From positions 4,290,320-4,354,319 of the forward strand of contig NW_006921538.1 in assembly GCF_000340215.1 (NCBI RefSeq): a stretch of 64,000 nt of DNA, given 5' to 3'. The notes beneath the pieces are model-generated. The model saw only the letters and a program-made list of their open reading frames with translations. It had not been told where the DNA came from and did no database searches. Shown here in pieces: positions 1-11,359 of the stretch. Position numbers and translations under genes: made by a program. Within the stretch, counting starts at the first letter, position 1, and every line of letters begins with the position of its first letter. This stretch comes from Pseudocercospora fijiensis CIRAD86. Its lineage: Eukaryota; Ascomycota; Dothideomycetes; Mycosphaerellales; Mycosphaerellaceae.

Positions 1-697
1 TCTGGGCATCTAGCTATGCAGCATCAAGACACTGCGATATTTTCACTGATGATAAAAATGCAGCACCTCTGCCAAGGTGACCGAGTTATCCGCCTAGACA
101 ATATGAACCTCGAACTCGTATGCGGGCAATGTGGAGGAGGAGCATCATTGCTTGGCATGAGCATATCACAGCATATGCTTGCAGGCGCAGTAAGCAGTTG
201 CAATTAGTCCTGCTCATCGAGAGAGTCTTCCAATTTCAACATGCGTTCTGACTTGCAAATGATGCAACTGAATATAGAACGAGTGGTGCCTGAGGCGTCG
301 ATCGTACAGCAGATCGCAACGGATCTGCCATCATCGTCGTTCCCGACAACTTTATTCGAACCTCATCCCAGTGCTGCCACGCGGCTGTCAGCTGTGGTCG
401 GGGGTAGTGTCGGGGTATGCTGATCGAGAATGTTGGAGAGCTTTCTGCGATGCGGGACTTGGCGAGAACACTTCGGAGATCGAGGAAGGGATCACGCCAC
501 GCTCACGTGAGAGCCTCTCGTCATCGAACACAATAGATCTATATCTCCCGGTTGATCGCGTGGCCAGCGCAGCGAGTTCCAACAACGTCAACATCAAAGC
601 AAGACAAGACATTGGAAGACTACAAGCAACCCTGGCGACTCTACATCGACCACAACTTCGACACTTTACGCATTACGACCCATTGATCAACGAAACC
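1..697. other. left-edge intergenic sequence
   Basis: I see no convincing gene here. Short open frames exist on both strands but lack a signal peptide, domain or splice structure. The last part is probably the promoter and 5' untranslated region of the gene that starts at 698. Confidence 0.4.
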
Positions 698-1123
698 ATG
701 GCAACGACAACCGCTTCAAAAGTCCCCGATACAGCAATCATCCCCCCAACTCCTGCCACCGAAGAGCCTAGTCAAGGCCAGCTCACTCCCAACACCAACC
801 CAACCTCTGAAGCCACCAAACCCGCCACAGAAAATCCAGCATCACTCGACTCCTCAACCCAATCCCCGGCGAGATCCCCCTCAGCCACAGAAGTCATCAA
901 CGCCGTCCTCGCCGAAGAAGAAGCAAAAGCCCGGCAACACCGAAGCACTGAAGCCTCGAAGTCAAGAGCCTCTTCGCGCAGCAGAAGTCGAAGCAGACCT
1001 GCCAGTGCGGCGGGTTCAAGAAGGGGTTCGACGAGCGTTTGGGATAATGATCCCGAGAAGAAGCAGAGGAAGTTGGTCGAGAAGATTTTTGGGCATCATT
1101 GGACGCCGGATTTTTTGAAGTGA
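698..1123 (+). CDS. small Ser/Thr/Pro- and Arg-rich hypothetical protein
   Basis: The 141-residue frame opens with MATTTASKVPD at an ATG in good fungal context (gaaaccATGg). The frame is open further upstream, but composition becomes protein-like only from this ATG. The protein is low complexity: a Pro/Thr/Ser-rich first half, an Ala/Glu patch around residues 80-95, then an Arg-Ser run (SRSRSRSRPAS) and a compact charged C-terminus ending FGHHWTPDFLK. The Arg-Ser run could bind RNA or RNA-processing partners, but this is only a composition argument. I do not recognise the family. It lies 450 bp left of a transposon insertion and shows no RIP-type damage. Confidence 0.5.
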   Translation: MATTTASKVPDTAIIPPTPATEEPSQGQLTPNTNPTSEATKPATENPASLDSSTQSPARSPSATEVINAVLAEEEAKARQHRSTEASKSRASSRSRSRSRPASAAGSRRGSTSVWDNDPEKKQRKLVEKIFGHHWTPDFLK

Positions 1124-1572
1124 GGTAGTGAATGTCGGCTGTGCGAGGAAGGGTGGTTTTTTTAGGTGGGGATTCTTGAGGGGTAGGTGGGATGGGTTTA
1201 TGAAATGAAATACTGGCTCAGTCTGGCTGACTGATTGATTGATTCATGATGGAGAATAGTGTTTTGGAATGAAATCATCTTCTGCTCGATGCTCTTTGAA
1301 GTTGGGATATCCAGGGTTCCGTCAGCCACTCCTCCCCGAGACATGTGGCATGCTTCTTCCAATCCTTTTTTCACGTGGATTTCCTACTACATCATCTCTC
1401 TTTCTCGTAAAATGGCATGGCCGGTAAACAAGCATCCCCGGATCGGAAAGAAAGCGAAATGCGTCCTCCGTAATGGCAAATGCAAGATCTTCGCATTAAT
1501 GATCAACCGGAAGTTAAAAAAATATGTTACTGGGTTGGGTTGGGTTGGGGTAGGGTTGAAACGCAGGAACGA
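1124..1572. other. intergenic sequence between the small gene and the MULE
   Basis: This is the 3' flank of the small gene and the unique sequence into which the transposon inserted. It contains a short repeated ggttgggttgggttgggg stretch near 1530-1555. I see no gene. Confidence 0.4.
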
Positions 1573-1580
1573 AAGAAATT
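1573..1580 (+). repeat. target-site duplication, left copy (AAGAAATT)
   Basis: These 8 bp are repeated exactly at 5697-5704, immediately outside the two inverted repeat ends. The match extends to 9 bp if the following A is counted. A duplication of 8-10 bp is usual for Mutator-like elements. Confidence 0.85.
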
Positions 1581-1602
1581 AGGTCTATGTATACTGACCA
1601 AG
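1581..1602 (+). repeat. MULE left terminal inverted repeat
   Basis: This starts AGGTCTATG and ends ACTGACCAAG. It pairs with the right end at 5675-5696 with two C/T differences, one at a CpA and one at a CpG position. Confidence 0.85.
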
Positions 1603-2882
1603 AATGCGAGGGTGGTAAACCGCCACGGCGGCTAGGTTTGCAGCGGCGGCTTGTCCACTTCCATGGTTGTTTACAGGCTATATATGGACCGCCAAGAGGT
1701 CTAATTTCGAGCCAATTTGAAGCCTTGTAATCGCATGGTATAGGCCTGCAAATGAGGAGTCACTTTGAAGCCAAACTAGACCTTATCTAGCGGCCATTTC
1801 TACCTCTTGTTTATCGACCTGTTCTACCTCTTCCTCGCGGTCACGTGTCGCCCTTGTTTTGACCTTACTGTCGCCAGTATAGGTGATTATTCTAGGCATT
1901 TGGCGCCTAAAGATGTAAACGCGTTGCTTAGTAAGCTAGAGTGTGAACAGTCGGTACGTAGTCGGTCGTTCTCGTAATCTCGTAGATAATCGCTAAGGTG
2001 TTGCTGTCGCAGTTTCAGAGCCCTTTTCCACTAAATATATATTAGCAAAGGCACCAATTCTTCTACCCTCGTAACCGCGAATACCGTTTAGAAGTAGACG
2101 ATATTCGCCTCGCTTTAGGTCGTGTTATACGTAATTAGCAAGGCGTACGAATAAGCGGCTTCGAATACGACGAATATCGATCGTTTACTACTAATATTTA
2201 GTTCCTTAAGAATCGACCGGACAGGCTGTCTATAGACCTAGCAAAGCGGCTGTTTCGTAGGGTGAAATTCGAGTGTCGCCTTCATAAGCGGTTTATAGAC
2301 CATTAGCGAGCGGAAAGCGGCGGTAGTAGTGCTTAGAAGGCGTCGAGGTGTCTACGGCGGAAGCGTATTGCGTAGAAGGCGCACGACTGCCCTGCGAAAT
2401 TGACTATCCTCGAGTTCTACGAGAAGGATTAAAACAGCGATTTAGGGGTATTTCTCGACAATATAGCGCTAGCGCACTCACCTACGGATATAACGGTACT
2501 GAGGCCCTCGCATGTTATCCTCCTACCGCTAAAGGATAGCTATTCGTATACTCTCGAGTTTGTTAATAGAATATAGGTCAATAACGGTATAAAGGCTGTT
2601 TAGAAGGAAATACTCGAATTTCGAGCAGGTAAGTGCGGTCTTGGCGGCTCATATACTAGTATTGACCTGTTTCTAGGCTCTTCGACCGTTTCTAAGCTAG
2701 TTAATAAAATGAGAAGGCCTAAGCAAGCGACAGTATAGCGAGACGCAGGTGCAATAAGAATTATACGTAATCGAGTCCGCAATACTAACAAGGCCGCCAT
2801 CACTCGAATAAGCGATAAACGCAGGTCTAGCGCTAGCGAGTCTATCTATCGACAGTTACAACAGGCTTAGGCCTACTTAAAT

Positions 2883-5440
2883 ACCAAATTCAGCCTATAC
2901 AGCGACAATCTAACTAGTTAGGCGGAGGCAATCTATTCAGTAGGCGACAAGAAGGGCACGTATCAATCAGGCCTTATTTAGGCCTCTAACTAGCAACTAC
3001 AGCTTCTTCGCAACTATAGTGGCTTATTCTTGCTAGATTCTACATTTAGTACAAACAAACCTCTTTGGCTACTGTTTACGGTATACGTCCGCAATTAGCA
3101 TCTCGAGTGGCTTCCGGCTAGTTATATGCTTCTATCTTGTAAGCAGGCGCACCTTATTGAGAAGGCTATAAGAACGCTCCGTTCTATAGCTAAAACTGAC
3201 TTCTAAGTCAAATTGAGCTCTTACAATAGCAATAGCTTAACCTACTACTTTGGATAGCCTATATACGCAAGCAAGGCTTCCGATAACCTCTATAAGGAAC
3301 AGTCTAACTGGATACCGCTTTAGTCTATTACAGACGACTTAGCGAGTAAGCAACGTGCTATCTAGCAGGCGCTAACCGATTGCTATATTAAATAGCGGCT
3401 TTGCTAGCGGCACGTTGTAAAGACCTTCGAACGGCGGTTTAAGAAGCATCTATAGGCGCTTAAGGCTATGTCTAATGCTATGTTTATCGCGAGAGACTAG
3501 GACGAGTGTGCTCACTTTATTAAGCGAGCGGCTATTGAACTGGAGGCTCAGAAGGCAAAGAAGAAGCTAGAATACCTCCGTAACAACTAGCCGGCTTTAC
3601 AGAGCGATCGATAGGCGACTTAGGCACGGCTCGGAGACCCCCTTTTAATAGCGATTCGAACAACGTTACTACTTAAGGGCTATTACGCACACTTGAAGCG
3701 CCGAGACAAGCGTTGGATACGCTAATAGAGCTTGCGAGGTGCGTATTCGTCCTATTCTTATAGTGCTATCGAAATCTTATACAAAAGAAGTCTACGCCTA
3801 TATTCTTCAGAACGGCCGTAGCCCCTAGACCGGCTTTCGGGTACTCCCGCTAAGCTATCTAGATTTCTCGACCATGTTCATTCTATATTGTTTCTACTAA
3901 CAACAAGGCCTATACTAACTGTTATTAGGCTTAGTGATGCACCTTATACAACTAGACAATTACATCTGCGAGCGCGCGCTTCAAAACGGCTAGATCGACG
4001 GTTAGGGCTAGCTTCCACTATAGAAAAACGAATCCTGTTTATCCTTTAAGAATCTACCGCTTTCTATACAGAAGAAGATGGCAGATAAGCTTATATAGGC
4101 ATACAAGGACCGTGACAATGGCAAGCCTATCTGGCGGATGTGTCTACCTACTATAGACGACGATGCTTGTACTAAATGCTTCTGCTATTTCTAGCATAGC
4201 TACCACCTTCCTTACAAGCATATTTAGCGCTTCTATATCGACAAAACGAGCCTTCTTACTACTTAGCGCTATAGGCTCTATATCAGTCGGTTTCAAGGAC
4301 CTAATAGCAACCTCGTTCATCTAGACTAGCATAATAGCAAGCTAATTCTTAACGATAACAACAACCATCGACCTACTAGACAGCTTGTCGACCTAAATAA
4401 AGCCCCTAGTATCTATAGGCTCCGTACAGTGAAGGAATACTTCTATTCTATGCAAGAAGGTCTTATATAGACCTTCTTCCGCTTCTATAACAGCTAGACT
4501 TCTAAGCCTCACTTGAACGACGAGCAGCAATACGAAGCCTTGCTATAGTAGGTAACATACTACTCGGAAATAGCTCAATTAGTGATAGATATTCAGATGC
4601 AATAATAGCTTAACAGAGGCGCTCCGCAGGCCTATTTAACACCTCGTCGTAAGGCTAAGTAGCGCTTAGTCGACGATAGGCCGCTATAACAACCTGTCTT
4701 TAAACTACTGCTAGCACTACCAAGTCTAGCACTACTAAGTCTAGCACTACTAAGTCTAGCACTACTAAGTCTAGCACTACCAAGTCTAGCACTACTAAGT
4801 CTAGCACCTTTAGCACCTTTAGTACCTTTAGCACCTTCCGTCGAGGCTCCGTAGCGGCTATTTATCGTCGTTAATAGCAGTATACTGCCTGTCTATAGTC
4901 TAGTTAACAAAGACAATATTATCGATAACGTTAACTTCGCTCTAGTCGTTGTTACAGTTAACAATGACGCTGATATAAACCTCTTAGACCTTACTGACAA
5001 CGACGCTCCGTACGAGGCTAACGATAAGGACCTATTCGATAGCCTATCGGATACAGACCTTCTATAATCTATACTACTTAAAGCTAGTCGACTCGAGAGC
5101 AGTCGATTGCCGCTATCTTTACTAAAAGACGCTAGCAAAAGTGATCAATACGATAACGACGAGGCATTAAGGCATCAATCCTTACTAGACGATTTGCTAT
5201 TACTAAGTGAGCTGTTTCCACTACGCCAACCTCTACCTTCTATAGAGCTACTACCTTCTTCGGCACTATCTACAGCTTAGCATTCATTACCTATATAGTC
5301 ACCTAGTGAAGATACTTCAATTAATCCACTGCAGCTATTAGGTGGCCCTTATAAACCTCGTCGTTAGAAGCCTTCAATTAGTGAGCCTGTAACACCTTCG
5401 AAACGCGCTCGTGGAAGTGGACCACTAAAACGACGGATCT
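2883..5440 (+). pseudogene. MULE transposase with SWIM-type zinc finger, broken by RIP-type stops
   Basis: The N-terminal limit is not resolved. From about 2883 to 3720 one frame reads through several TAG codons. It shows the MULE catalytic region: LDSTFSTNKPLWLLFTVYV around 3033-3090, then a TDD motif near 3330, followed by a basic region like that of MULE transposases. The frame changes between about 3.72 and 3.96 kb, by an intron or an indel. It then continues with a SWIM-like zinc finger (CxC then a HLPYKH segment, about 4180-4230; the expected CKH cysteine reads Tyr, a G-to-A change). The tail from 4.7 kb is acidic and low complexity and ends at the TAA at 5440. Most internal stops read naturally as Gln or Trp codons before C-to-T or G-to-A change. 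Confidence 0.7.
4711..4805 (+). repeat. 15-bp tandem repeat inside the MULE tail
   Basis: About six copies of a 15-bp unit (ctagcactactaagt and close variants) are followed by a looser 9-12 bp pattern to about 4838. The period keeps the frame and encodes a repeated Leu-Ala-Leu-Leu-Ser motif in the transposase tail. Confidence 0.75.
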
Positions 5441-5674
5441 AAGGAGAGGTTGTCGCTTCTAAGCGGTGGAAGTGGTGGTACTGAGGTGCAGGCGTGGACT
5501 TAGTCGTTTTCGAGCGATTACGGCTGTTCGGAACGGTGGAAATCCGAGGTAATTGGGTTGCACAAGGGGTGTTTGCAGTACCCCGATTTGTACACTAATT
5601 TGCGTGGTTTCAGGGCACTTTGCAGGGGCTTATGGAACCCTCGAGGTGTGCTGAAGCTACTTTGAATTTAACTT

Positions 5675-5696
5675 CTTGGTCAGTATACGTGGACCT
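5675..5696 (-). repeat. MULE right terminal inverted repeat
   Basis: This starts CTTGGTCAGT and ends ACGTGGACCT, the inverted partner of 1581-1602. It is the less mutated copy. Confidence 0.85.
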
Positions 5697-5704
5697 AAGA
5701 AATT
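5697..5704 (+). repeat. target-site duplication, right copy (AAGAAATT)
   Basis: This is identical to 1573-1580 and marks the right limit of the MULE insertion. Confidence 0.85.
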
Positions 5705-6327
5705 ACCGATATACCGGGTTTCGAGTTTCGCTCCTCTCTTGCGACCTAGGAGTGTAGTTGATGAGAACTCGGGATGTTTGAGTATACATATAGCGGCTCA
5801 AGAGGTTGAAATGGATTACGTCCTGAGTCCGGGTTGCAATACCTATCGAAGAGTCACTAGTCTACGTTACGTAGAGGTTGACTCTGGAACTGTATCTTCA
5901 TCAAGATCTTGAAGATTCCCAAATCGCTGTCTTTGTCCAGCCAGGGAAACCTTGAAGTTCGTCGTACCGATAGTTGTTTACTCCGGAGCACAGACCTGTA
6001 GCTAGAATATAGCCTGAGTCACCCTATCAACCAACCTGGAGGGCTTACTCTGTCGGCTTAAATATATTGTTCAGGTCGAAGAGTCAGTGTTTGAATTCCA
6101 GGCTCTCAGGATTCAAGAACTATGCTGAATGGGACATTTGTACGAGGAGTGTGAAATGAGAGTTTCTGAAAGCGTGTACCCGTATCACTTGGACTCTCAC
6201 TTTGAAAGAGCGCCTCGCCGTGCCTGCCTGCCTGCCTACTGGAAGTTGCGAGCCTGTGACTTGCTGGCATCGAGACACAACAGAATCCCTACTTCCACCG
6301 ATTATACCGGACCAGCAAAGCGGCATC
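5705..6327. other. upstream region of the xylanase gene
   Basis: Unique sequence of normal base composition between the MULE and the xylanase start. It presumably contains the xylanase promoter, so the MULE end lies only about 620 bp from the gene. No further gene is seen. Confidence 0.45.
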
Positions 6328-7597
<1,270 letters not shown>

Positions 7598-8374
7598 GCC
7601 GTTGTTGAAGGTTATGATCTCGAGGTATAGGAAGTCTCCCGAGAGTAAGGCAGAGGGTGTAGCGAAGTAGAACATGCCATGCCCACTCCCCCTTCATATC
7701 CACCTTCTGTGTGTACACTCTATCGCCCGCCCTTTCTCCTCGATCACCTCACTCTTTCGCGTCGAGCATCGCCATTAGAATTCCTCCTCTTGCATCGTGG
7801 TCGTAGTGGCCGTTCGCGCTCCGACATTCGCAATGCATATGGTCTGAATGGTCCTTTTCGGTGACGGTATTGACACAGCCTGATGCTATATATATAATGT
7901 AGCCTGATCGCTTGCCGAAGTGCGCCCTCACTGCGTCAATTGGTGGTTCGATTGAGATCCTCTGTTATCTCTGTTATAATCCCGAAGTTGTTGCATCAGA
8001 TTGCGACGAGAAGACAAGGGGCATTCATCGGCTGGACTTGCCTGTCTCACTCAGCAGCCGCTTCTTGGCATGGCTCTACAACACCAACTTCGACTTGGCT
8101 TCTTCCTCCTCTCACCACTTCACCTCATCGTAACGTTACTAGAAGATCGTGTTCGGAAGACATCACTGGCGTTCAAGACTCCTTGGCATGATCCCAATGG
8201 CTTCTACTACAATGTATACCTTGCAGCGCGGCAAGGAGTATACACAGATGGGGTCCTCTTCTTTCCCACTCTCGACAGCTCATCGCCACCTATACATCCC
8301 CTTCTGCTTAGAATGATGCCTTTCTAGCTCTTCCTATCTCACCAGAACTCCCAGTCTGGACCCAAAGAGTCGGT
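7598..8374. other. xylanase 3' flank; no clear gene
   Basis: A short open frame begins with an ATG at 8070 (MALQHQLRLGFFLLSPLHL) and runs to 8327. It has a hydrophobic start and could be an upstream exon of the remnant at 8375-8820, but I cannot connect the two with splice sites. Confidence 0.3.
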
Positions 8375-8820
8375 ATGCCGACCTACACCAACATCTTCGA
8401 TCGATTCCCGTCTACATGATGGCCAGATAACGTCAAAATCTTTGGCTGCACATCGCCGAACTCGCGAGGATACTACCCAATGTTCCAATCCCTTTCGAAT
8501 CTCGATTTCCCGCCAAACGCCAACATCATGTTCTCGATCCACGGACGAAGGTGCTAGCGGCCTGAATTGGCTGATCAAGGCATGCCCACAAACGACTTTC
8601 TGCTGCTCCGAACCCTGGGAGGGTCTTTGACGCGGGGCTTGCTTCACATGGAGGTGGGCAGAGGTTTGTGACGGTAACGAATTCTCCCTGCCGCCTCGAC
8701 AGCGCCCTGACGCACTGCATCCACGAGTATAGCCGACGAGCAGCGAACTTGGCACCGGGCATAGCAGTAGGAGCTGTAATCGGATTCGGAACTTTGGCCC
8801 TCATTATAAGAAATTCTTGA
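8375..8820 (+). pseudogene. possible degraded gene fragment with one membrane segment
   Basis: Two adjoining frames read as plausible protein. The first, about 8378-8640, contains FDRFPST, FGCTSPNSRGYYPMFQSLSN and LLLRTLGGSLTRGLLH, with a TGA and a TAG. The second, about 8651-8818, contains CRLDSALTHCIHEYSRR and then a hydrophobic stretch (GIAVGAVIGFGTLALII) just before TGA. The change of frame could be an undetected intron or an indel. I do not recognise a family, and the call rests on reading-frame coherence only. Confidence 0.3.
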
Positions 8821-9249
8821 GGAAGTGCCAGCGTTCTTCGACTGCCGAGGAAGCCAAGGAGATGCCACAGACTGGAAATTGGCAGTACGAGGCAGGAGCC
8901 AAGCTTAAGAAGAAGTGGAAGCCGACGACCTAGACATCATGCCATCCGAACGAGTCCCGATGGAGTCGGATCTCACTTGGACGACTCCGCACTTGCCTGG
9001 CCTTAGAAGCATAAAAGAACAAACTGCTTATTTTGTGACAGGCTTGATCTTTGGAAGTCGTCTGATATTGCGGACGTCTAATACGATTTGGTCTATTCAG
9101 CTTTGCATTCGATGCAAGGAGTTCTATGAGCACTCTACAAAAAACGTCTTGACTATTTTGAGATTGGAACATCTGGATAGCGAAGACCCGTTTGGGAATG
9201 TATCGACTATATAGGTAATATGGACGAGATCTGTACGACGATTTGTGCG
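8821..9249. other. unique sequence left of the gypsy insertion
   Basis: An ATG-initiated frame at 8915-9214 (99 codons) is open but resembles nothing I know. It ends 40 bp from the transposon, so it may be a truncated or chance frame. Confidence 0.3.
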
Positions 9250-9254
9250 ACGAG
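9250..9254 (+). repeat. target-site duplication, left copy (ACGAG)
   Basis: The same five bases directly follow the right LTR at 16982-16986. Five base pairs is the usual size for Ty3/gypsy integration. Confidence 0.85.
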
Positions 9255-9370
9255 TGTTACGGAACAAGGAAGTAACGGTCTAGGGGTTGGCTAACTAATG
9301 GGGCGACGGCCTACCTTTGTAATTAGCCTTCCTCCTCTATATAATCATCTTCAATCTCAACTTCATAACA
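9255..9370 (+). repeat. gypsy left LTR (116 bp)
   Basis: This differs from the right LTR at six positions. All six are transitions that turn CpA or TpG into TpA in one copy or the other, three in each LTR. Confidence 0.9.
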
Positions 9371-10139
9371 ATTAGTAGCTTCGCTCGCACCAAACCCTCG
9401 TACTACTAGGAGTCATTCGAGACGCTACTAGGACGAGGCAACCAGATCGGGCTAATCCGACTAAGAGCCTAACTACTTCCCCTTACCACTTCTATACGAC
9501 CGTATATACGGAGCAACATATGTCTGTATAAACCCTATAGACGACGACCGCGCTTTCGCTATATACGCGCGAACCAACCGGATTACTAACGCGGAGGTTA
9601 GGTCTTATCTAGTACGCTTTCTATAGGACTTTCAGGCGACAGAGACCTATCCCCCTAAGTGGCTCGACTTACTAGTATACCGACAACCTATATAGAACTC
9701 GTTCCTACAGTTCTATAGAAGAAGGTACGGGCCAAATTTACTATCGGCGACTGCTATAGTAAGCAGGTCCGGAAGGCACTTACCCGTAAAGGGGAAGTTA
9801 CCTTCTAAGCTAAGGGCAGCTGCCTCTAGATCGCTATAGCAGTTACAGCCTCTACGGCAATCGCCTAACACAACTATAACAATAGCGACCTCTGCTATAA
9901 GTATACGACCTTCGACTACGTCGACGGCTCGACCTATAACAGCAACTATATAGGCAACGAGCGTCTAGCCTCCTGCTATAGCGGAATAAGGGGACGCTAT
10001 CTCGGCGGAAATAATAGCCGCTATTTAGGCGGCAGTTGCCTAGGCACTAGTAGGCTAGGCCTAGGCTCCGGCGGCAGGTAACGGAAACGGGAATAGAACG
10101 CCTGTCTTTAACGAGGCTAGCAACCTAGACCGAATGCGG

Positions 10140-11352
10140 GACTAGGAAATTAGTTTCTTCTAACTAGACCTACTAAAGGGAGAGGACGACCCGACGGTCG
10201 TAGGATCCGATACCTTCTTCCGAGATGTTAACATCTTTATTAAACGACTTAAGGATGTTATAGCGTATCGTAGCAACGATCGAGTTAAGTTTAGAATCCC
10301 CGCACTACTACGAGGAACGGCCTTAACCTAGTACACTAATACGCTTAACAACCTAGCGAAACAGGGCCTTCGCTACGTACTAGGTCTAGACTATTAGTTT
10401 ACGACGCTACGAGAGAACTTCTAGACGCTACTATCTAAGTCGCTAAACGAGCTAACGCGGCTTAAATACACGTTGTCCGACGTAGGCAACCGACGTAGTA
10501 CAGATGCCTACCTTAGCGAGGTAATACGCTGCATATATAACGCCGGCCTAGTTAACAAGAGCCAGCAGCTAACGTATATATAGAATAGTATCGATATAGA
10601 GCTACAGCGTAGCATTCGGCTACCGAGGGAAGAGGACACTATTATATTATTTAGACAGAGGCTTAAGAAGGAGCAACCGGCGTAGGCTAAACTAGTACGA
10701 CGACTAAACCGACGTAATATAGTAACTGCTATTGCTAGTTCTTTATCGAGACCTTTCCCTACCCGCTTAGTAGGTAAGTAACTATAGCGTAATCGAGACC
10801 GGGACTTCCGATCGAGCCGTTAGTAGACGGACCGATAAGAAGGCTCTAGGAAGCCTTAGACTAACAACGTACGTGCCTTATAGCCGCCGCCGCCTCGCCG
10901 CGACTAAGGTCGAAGCGACTAACGCTTTCGCAAGCCTTAAGACCGTTAAGAATTAGTAAGCGACAAGTTACAATCAAGGGGCGCTAAGAAGACCTTCGAT
11001 AAGGCTAAGCCTCCGCCTATAAAGCCTTTCGCTTAGCGTAAGAAGCAGGACTCTTATTAGGTCGACGAGGAGCCGGAATTAGAGGGCGAGGAACAGTAGG
11101 ATACTAACTACGTCGACTCTAACGAGTATTTATCCGATAAAGGAGGCGACGACGATGCTAATGCTAACGCTAACGCAGTAGATGTTCTTAATATAGGACA
11201 TCTAAGCCTAGTATATAACAAGTACACCTATATAGTGTGCCGCTAGGAGTTTGAGACTTCTAACCGCCTATATTCGCATCTTAGAACGGAGCACCGTAAA
11301 GGACGAGGACAAAAATCCTAGCGGCTACTAGATCCGATAAGCAAACGGGCAT
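10140..11352 (+). pseudogene. gypsy Gag-like polyprotein, RIP-damaged
   Basis: One frame (that of position 10209) reads GEDDPTVVGSDTFFRDVNIF, a helical Gag-like region with FRIPALLRGTALT, then basic repeats. Near 11229-11300 there is a C2H2-like finger segment (Cys, then Phe, a YSHLRTEH core). It ends at a TAA at 11350-11352, while the protease begins in the -1 frame nearby, which suggests Gag-Pol frameshifting. The TAA could instead be a mutated CAA. Numerous TAG codons interrupt it. The 5' limit is not resolved, and the region 9.4-10.1 kb is also probably Gag. Confidence 0.6.
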
Positions 11353-11359
11353 AACTGCT

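Larger units (their letters stand above)
1581..5696 (+). mobile_element. complete Mutator-like (MULE) DNA transposon, RIP-inactivated, 4116 bp
   Basis: The element has 22-bp terminal inverted repeats, 1581-1602 and 5675-5696. They match at 20 of 22 positions and both differences are C-to-T in the left copy. It is flanked by the 8-bp direct duplication AAGAAATT. The interior encodes a plus-strand transposase of MULE type followed by an acidic tail, all interrupted by TAG/TAA codons. TpA is strongly enriched and CpA/TpG depleted compared with the flanks, which is the footprint of RIP. The exact duplication and nearly perfect ends show a complete insertion rather than a fragment. No autonomous activity is expected. 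Confidence 0.85.

Noticed and set aside
9371..9395. Primer-binding site directly after the left gypsy LTR
   Set aside because: The sequence does not begin with TGG and I cannot match it to a tRNA end with confidence.
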